DNA of 64,000 bases from Tubulanus polymorphus. Lineage: Eukaryota; Nemertea; Palaeonemertea; Tubulaniformes; Tubulanidae. Position 1 is the first letter of the stretch, and each line of letters begins with the position of its first letter. The DNA lies in the NCBI RefSeq assembly GCF_964204645.1, contig NC_134025.1, forward strand, positions 744,001 through 808,000, written 5' to 3'. Of this stretch, positions 58,034 through 64,000 are shown in pieces. The translations under genes were made by a program, and so were the position numbers. The notes under the pieces were generated by a model. The model saw only the letters and a list, made by a program, of their open reading frames with translations. It ran no database searches and was not told where the DNA came from.

Positions 58034-58869
58034 AAATATGTGTCTACTTACTTTCCTGTTTTTTCAGTGAATAAATTCAGAAAGTTTAATATCGCGTTCG
58101 GTATTTGTGAAGCTAATCCGGCATAACTGAGGAAATTAATTCTATAATCTGCATTTCCGGCTGGTAATAGTTTGTAATCTATAAAATACTAAAACATGAA
58201 ATATTCATTCAGAGATTCATCTCGAAAATTCGAGTCCAATAACATATTCGATGTTAACTTACAGCTTTTGAACACATGAACAAATGCCAGGGTAAAATGA
58301 TACCCATTCCTTCAATTAATGCTACGAAAAACACGTAATTAAATCTGAAATAAACAGCCATCAATTCTAATAGCAGAAACAAGATGAAATTGAAATTGAA
58401 AATGAAATTTATTTTCATACGATGTTACATTATTGAACGATATAATAAGTATGATTAGACGAAAAAAATGTAACAGGATAATGGGGCTACACGGAGAGAC
58501 TGAAACAGTCTATCTAAGCCATATCACCCAGATGATGATGACTTCCATTATATAAAGATGTTTAAGCAAAGAAGATGTTATATAAAAGAAGGAGTAGAAG
58601 TTTTATAACAGGTTAGTGGCACCACTACTAGGTCTTCATGTTTAGATCGTTTACCTGTCTTTAATTGTGTTAGTTCGATCTGTTTTTTGAACTAGTAATA
58701 AACTCGTCGTTTCATCAATATCATCATCATTTTCTCTGATTTCACTCGGTTGAAATTTAATCGTTGATTTTTCAAAATAAACATTATATTTTTTATGTTC
58801 ATTTTTATCCTGTTTTATCCTTGTCGAATCGTTACCGATATCAAATTCCTCGTAATCCGTAGTTGACAT
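54963..58869 (-). CDS. SLC29A: Equilibrative nucleoside transporter, copy B
   Basis: Second tandem ENT paralogue with the same exon phases as copy A. Exons: 58869-58655, 58344-58263, 58188-58052, 57894-57800, 57719-57669, 57544-57459, 57370-57322, 56865-56771, 56683-56591, 56342-56234, 56143-56061, 55730-55531, 55089-54963 (1422 nt, 473 aa). N-terminus MSTTDYEEFDIGN. TM1 reads ALIEGMGIILPWHLF, with His replacing the family-conserved Asn of PWN. Other blocks are TGVWGNCFFGAIAQFPSRF, YSESGAKEERVASYERLPY and CNYRPGNRGNVPVVFFNDWL. The intron between exons 12 and 13 holds a LINE tail. AATAAA is at 54948-54943. Confidence 0.92.
55140..55490 (-). mobile_element. 5'-truncated LINE 3' end with (ATTGTA)n tail
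   Basis: On the minus strand a stretch ends GCAATAAACTAATTGTAATT and continues as an ATTGTA repeat (55157-55190), a structure typical of non-LTR retrotransposon 3' ends. Upstream (AAGGGCAAACAGCTCTGTAA, GCTTTATACAGCAAGGATCA) looks like the element's 3' end. It makes ENT-B intron 12 longer than in copies A and C. Confidence 0.6.
57947..58033 (-). repeat. (CAG)29 in ENT-B intron 3
   Basis: Pure CTG x 29 on the plus strand, at exactly the homologous position to the repeat in copy A. Confidence 0.95.
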
Positions 58870-59308
58870 AGTGTGTTACAGTTTAAAAATAAGAAATGAT
58901 TTAGAAAAATGTCCTCACCGTAATAGGTTTCACTGTTTAACTAAACAATACATACAACGCATGACGTGAATCTGATAAGAACAAACACGAGTTCATGAAG
59001 ATTATTATCTGTGTCATTAATATATATATATATATATCTATTTATGACATATGAAGATTCTACAGTCAGAAACGATAGGTTAAGGTTGGATTTTTATCTT
59101 GAAAATTATATCTGGCTTGAATTGAGGTCTAGAACGGGTGTTTGGATATATTTCAACAGCTCACTGAACAAGAAATATTCAGCATTCATCCCTCTTTAGA
59201 TCCCGTGAGATTCTTCTGATGGATTCCTCTTCATTTATAGTGATAACATCATAAGAACTTAACACAAAATTCAGCAAAAGTAAAATGTATTATTGGAGGA
59301 ATATATCT
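58870..59308. other. Spacer between ENT copies B and C
   Basis: Contains an (AT)n run (59020-59037) and AT-rich unique sequence. It must hold the ENT-B promoter (left part). No clear TATA/CCAAT pair is seen. Confidence 0.4.
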
Positions 59309-62179
<2,871 letters not shown>

Positions 62180-62662
62180 TGATTATCAGATAAACACCAA
62201 TTTTCAACAGAACAGATATTGAAGTCGATGAGTGTTGAACGAGTTTCAATGTACAAAAGACATCGAAACCACGTAATGTTACCAATTAATAATCATAAGA
62301 CAACCACCAGATCAAACCGCACTATTTTACCACAGTGCTTACCTATACCAGTCTGTACACAGTCTATTGATTACAATAGATCACTTGAAATGATAAAAGT
62401 CACTATTTTTATTGCAGATAGGAAAATAACAAGGCCCGAGCAGGAATTTTTTTTCTGTGGTTCTTCTTCGAGCTCTCCACCCCCGACAATTGATAGTTTG
62501 AACCAACACCCTGACAGTGACGGAGTTTCTTTCTTACGGTTTTCTCTCTGGAGCACTCCACCCCATCCACCTTTGGTTTGGAGAAGTGACATTTTCGTGT
62601 TAAACGTTAAAAGTCAACGACACATGTTGTGAAATATCAAATGTTTTATTCAAAGAATATTT
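62180..62662. other. Spacer between ENT copies C and D
   Basis: Unique sequence with no repeat family recognised. It must hold the ENT-C promoter. No convincing core element is visible. Confidence 0.4.
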
Positions 62663-64000
62663 CTACAAATTAACAAGAACATAATTACAAATAAGAGTAA
62701 AACCATGAGCGAAAACGAATCCAATACTTTGAGCAAATGCAGCCATCATACCAGCAGTTTTCTGCATCATCTTATCTTGACCTGCCGCTCTGGAACATTA
62801 CAAATAATTGACGTTTGAAATAAAACTAGGAGCCCTGGGAAACATTTCAGACTATTTCTCATTTTCATAATGGAATTTTTGAACATCGTTAAAAAATCCC
62901 AGTTTACAACACGGACTCAGAGTGTTTTATCAAAGATTAAAAGATTTTATAGATCAGAAATTTTGATTTATAAACTTACTGTTTTGCATAGATCATAGTG
63001 AGACCAGACGCATGACCTGATGATACCGTGTAAGCAATAAGAACAAACCAGAACAACCAATCATTGAAGAATACGACAGGTACATTACCCCTATTACCAG
63101 GTCTATAGTTACACAGTAAAAAGAATGGAATCGCTAACATTCGAAGCCAAATTGTCAATCCCATGTATTTAGCGGAGGGCTGAAAATTTAATAAGTAAAA
63201 TAGACAAATTATTTTGCCTCCGTGAGTGCTGGTGGCATGACCAAACCGATATCCCAGTCGTGACTCAAGACTCAAAACTCAAGACTCAATTGTTAGATTG
63301 GCTATAGAACTAAGATGGTCTTAGACTGGTCTCAAATCTAAAGCCATAACTAGGAAACTGACCCCAATTTGAAAATTCATCTGAATTTCTACAATAAGAC
63401 TCACCTTAGGGTAGGGATAACTGAGCAAGTTTCCGGCAATCATACATATGTTATATGTCAGATAAATGATATCAGAATAAAGATGATCTGAAAACAGACG
63501 ATGAAGATCGATTAAGTGTCTTACAGTAGAAAAGCTGGGACCAGTTGCACAGTCGTGACTTAAGACCAAAAGGGGTCTTAAATCTTTAGACTTGTTGGGG
63601 TTTGATTGGCTATAGGACTAAGTTGGTCTTAGACTGGTCTTAAAGCCATGACTATGCAACCGGCCCCTGGTTTACAGGAGTTAAAGAATCAGTATCGGCT
63701 TTGAGATTTTAGATAGACTTACTTGGAATGAAGAAATTTGGGTCACATTGTTCAATTTCTACTAATACAGCAGGATACAAAGCCAATCCCAAGACTCGTA
63801 ATAACCAAATGTCAAATAGTGTATACCAAACCTAGCGTTTAATGACACCAGAGGTTAGAAAATCAGGATTCGAACCCATCGCTTGTATTTGAATTGTTTG
63901 TCTTACTTTTTTCAATGTTTTTAGATAAGGCAATTTTCCATACGTGGCCAGTCTGTCTTCCTTCGTTCCTCGTTTGTCGGACATGTATGTAGATCTGAAA
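62663..64000 (-). CDS. SLC29A: Equilibrative nucleoside transporter, copy D (5' part outside window)
   Basis: Fourth tandem ENT copy. The window holds only exons 9-13: 64000(beyond)-63907, 63831-63723, 63487-63405, 63179-62980 and 62789-62663. Readings are FRSTYMSDKRGTKEDRLATY, TLFDIWLLRVLGLALYPAVL, YSDIIYLTYNICMIAGNLLS, RMLAIPFFLLCNYRPGNRGN and TAGMMAAFAQSIGFVFAHGF. The stop codon is at 62665-62663 and AATAAA follows at 62650-62645. The exon sizes (109, 83, 200, 127) match copies A-C exactly. Two MITE-like elements lie in its introns, at 63258-63364 and 63536-63669. Confidence 0.9.
63258..63364. mobile_element. MITE family 1 copy in ENT-D
   Basis: CCAGTCGTGACTCAAGACTC ... AGAACTAAGATGGTCTTAGA ... 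CCATAACTAGGAAACTGACC, between ENT-D exons 12 and 11. An internal GACTCAAAACTCAA expansion is present. Confidence 0.6.
63536..63669. mobile_element. MITE family 1 copy in ENT-D
   Basis: TGGGACCAGTTGCACAGTCG at one end and GACTATGCAACCGGCCCCTG at the other, in ENT-D between exons 11 and 10, with GACTTAAGACC ... GGTCTTAAA symmetry inside. Confidence 0.7.

Overview
This is animal nuclear DNA: AT-rich, intron-rich, with GT-AG splicing, AATAAA signals, many microsatellites and minisatellites, foldback MITEs and two LINE tails. Gene content and repeat style suggest a marine invertebrate, probably a lophotrochozoan such as a gastropod mollusc. The species cannot be fixed from sequence alone. I see no bacterial, plasmid, viral or CRISPR feature.

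Layout. (1) 1-1771: upstream flank with a 59-copy CAG repeat. (2) 1772-42714, + strand: androglobin (ADGB). I resolved about 42 coding exons by hand. They join in frame into about 1811 codons: a calpain-like N-terminus, a long Lys-rich linker with microexons, a circularly permuted globin split by an IQ motif, further conserved C-terminal modules, and a Lys-rich tail. Two homologous alternative last exons (41170-41289 and 42520-42714) are visible. (3) 42715-46563: convergent intergenic region with tandem AATAAA, a 24-bp minisatellite and a CTCF-like repeat. (4) 46564-48195, - strand: a complete 294-aa CCDC85-family coiled-coil gene in five coding exons. (5) 48196-50890: intergenic repeats, including a 210-bp perfect-looking foldback element and a 76-bp tandem repeat with B-box-like cores. 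(6) 50891 to the right edge, - strand: a tandem array of equilibrative nucleoside transporter (ENT/SLC29) genes. Three are complete (472, 473 and 470 aa, each 13 coding exons with the same phases). The fourth runs off the right edge.

The three gene families show no functional coupling. ADGB belongs to ciliary/sperm biology in animals, CCDC85 to cell adhesion and cytoskeleton, and ENTs to nucleoside transport. What stands out is how tandem repeats overlap splicing and polyadenylation signals in ADGB, and how the ENT paralogues share a nearly identical exon-intron-exon block carrying a CAG repeat of 49, 29 or 68 units. All exon limits come from reading splice sites, reading-frame continuity and family similarity recalled from knowledge. 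No transcript or database was consulted.
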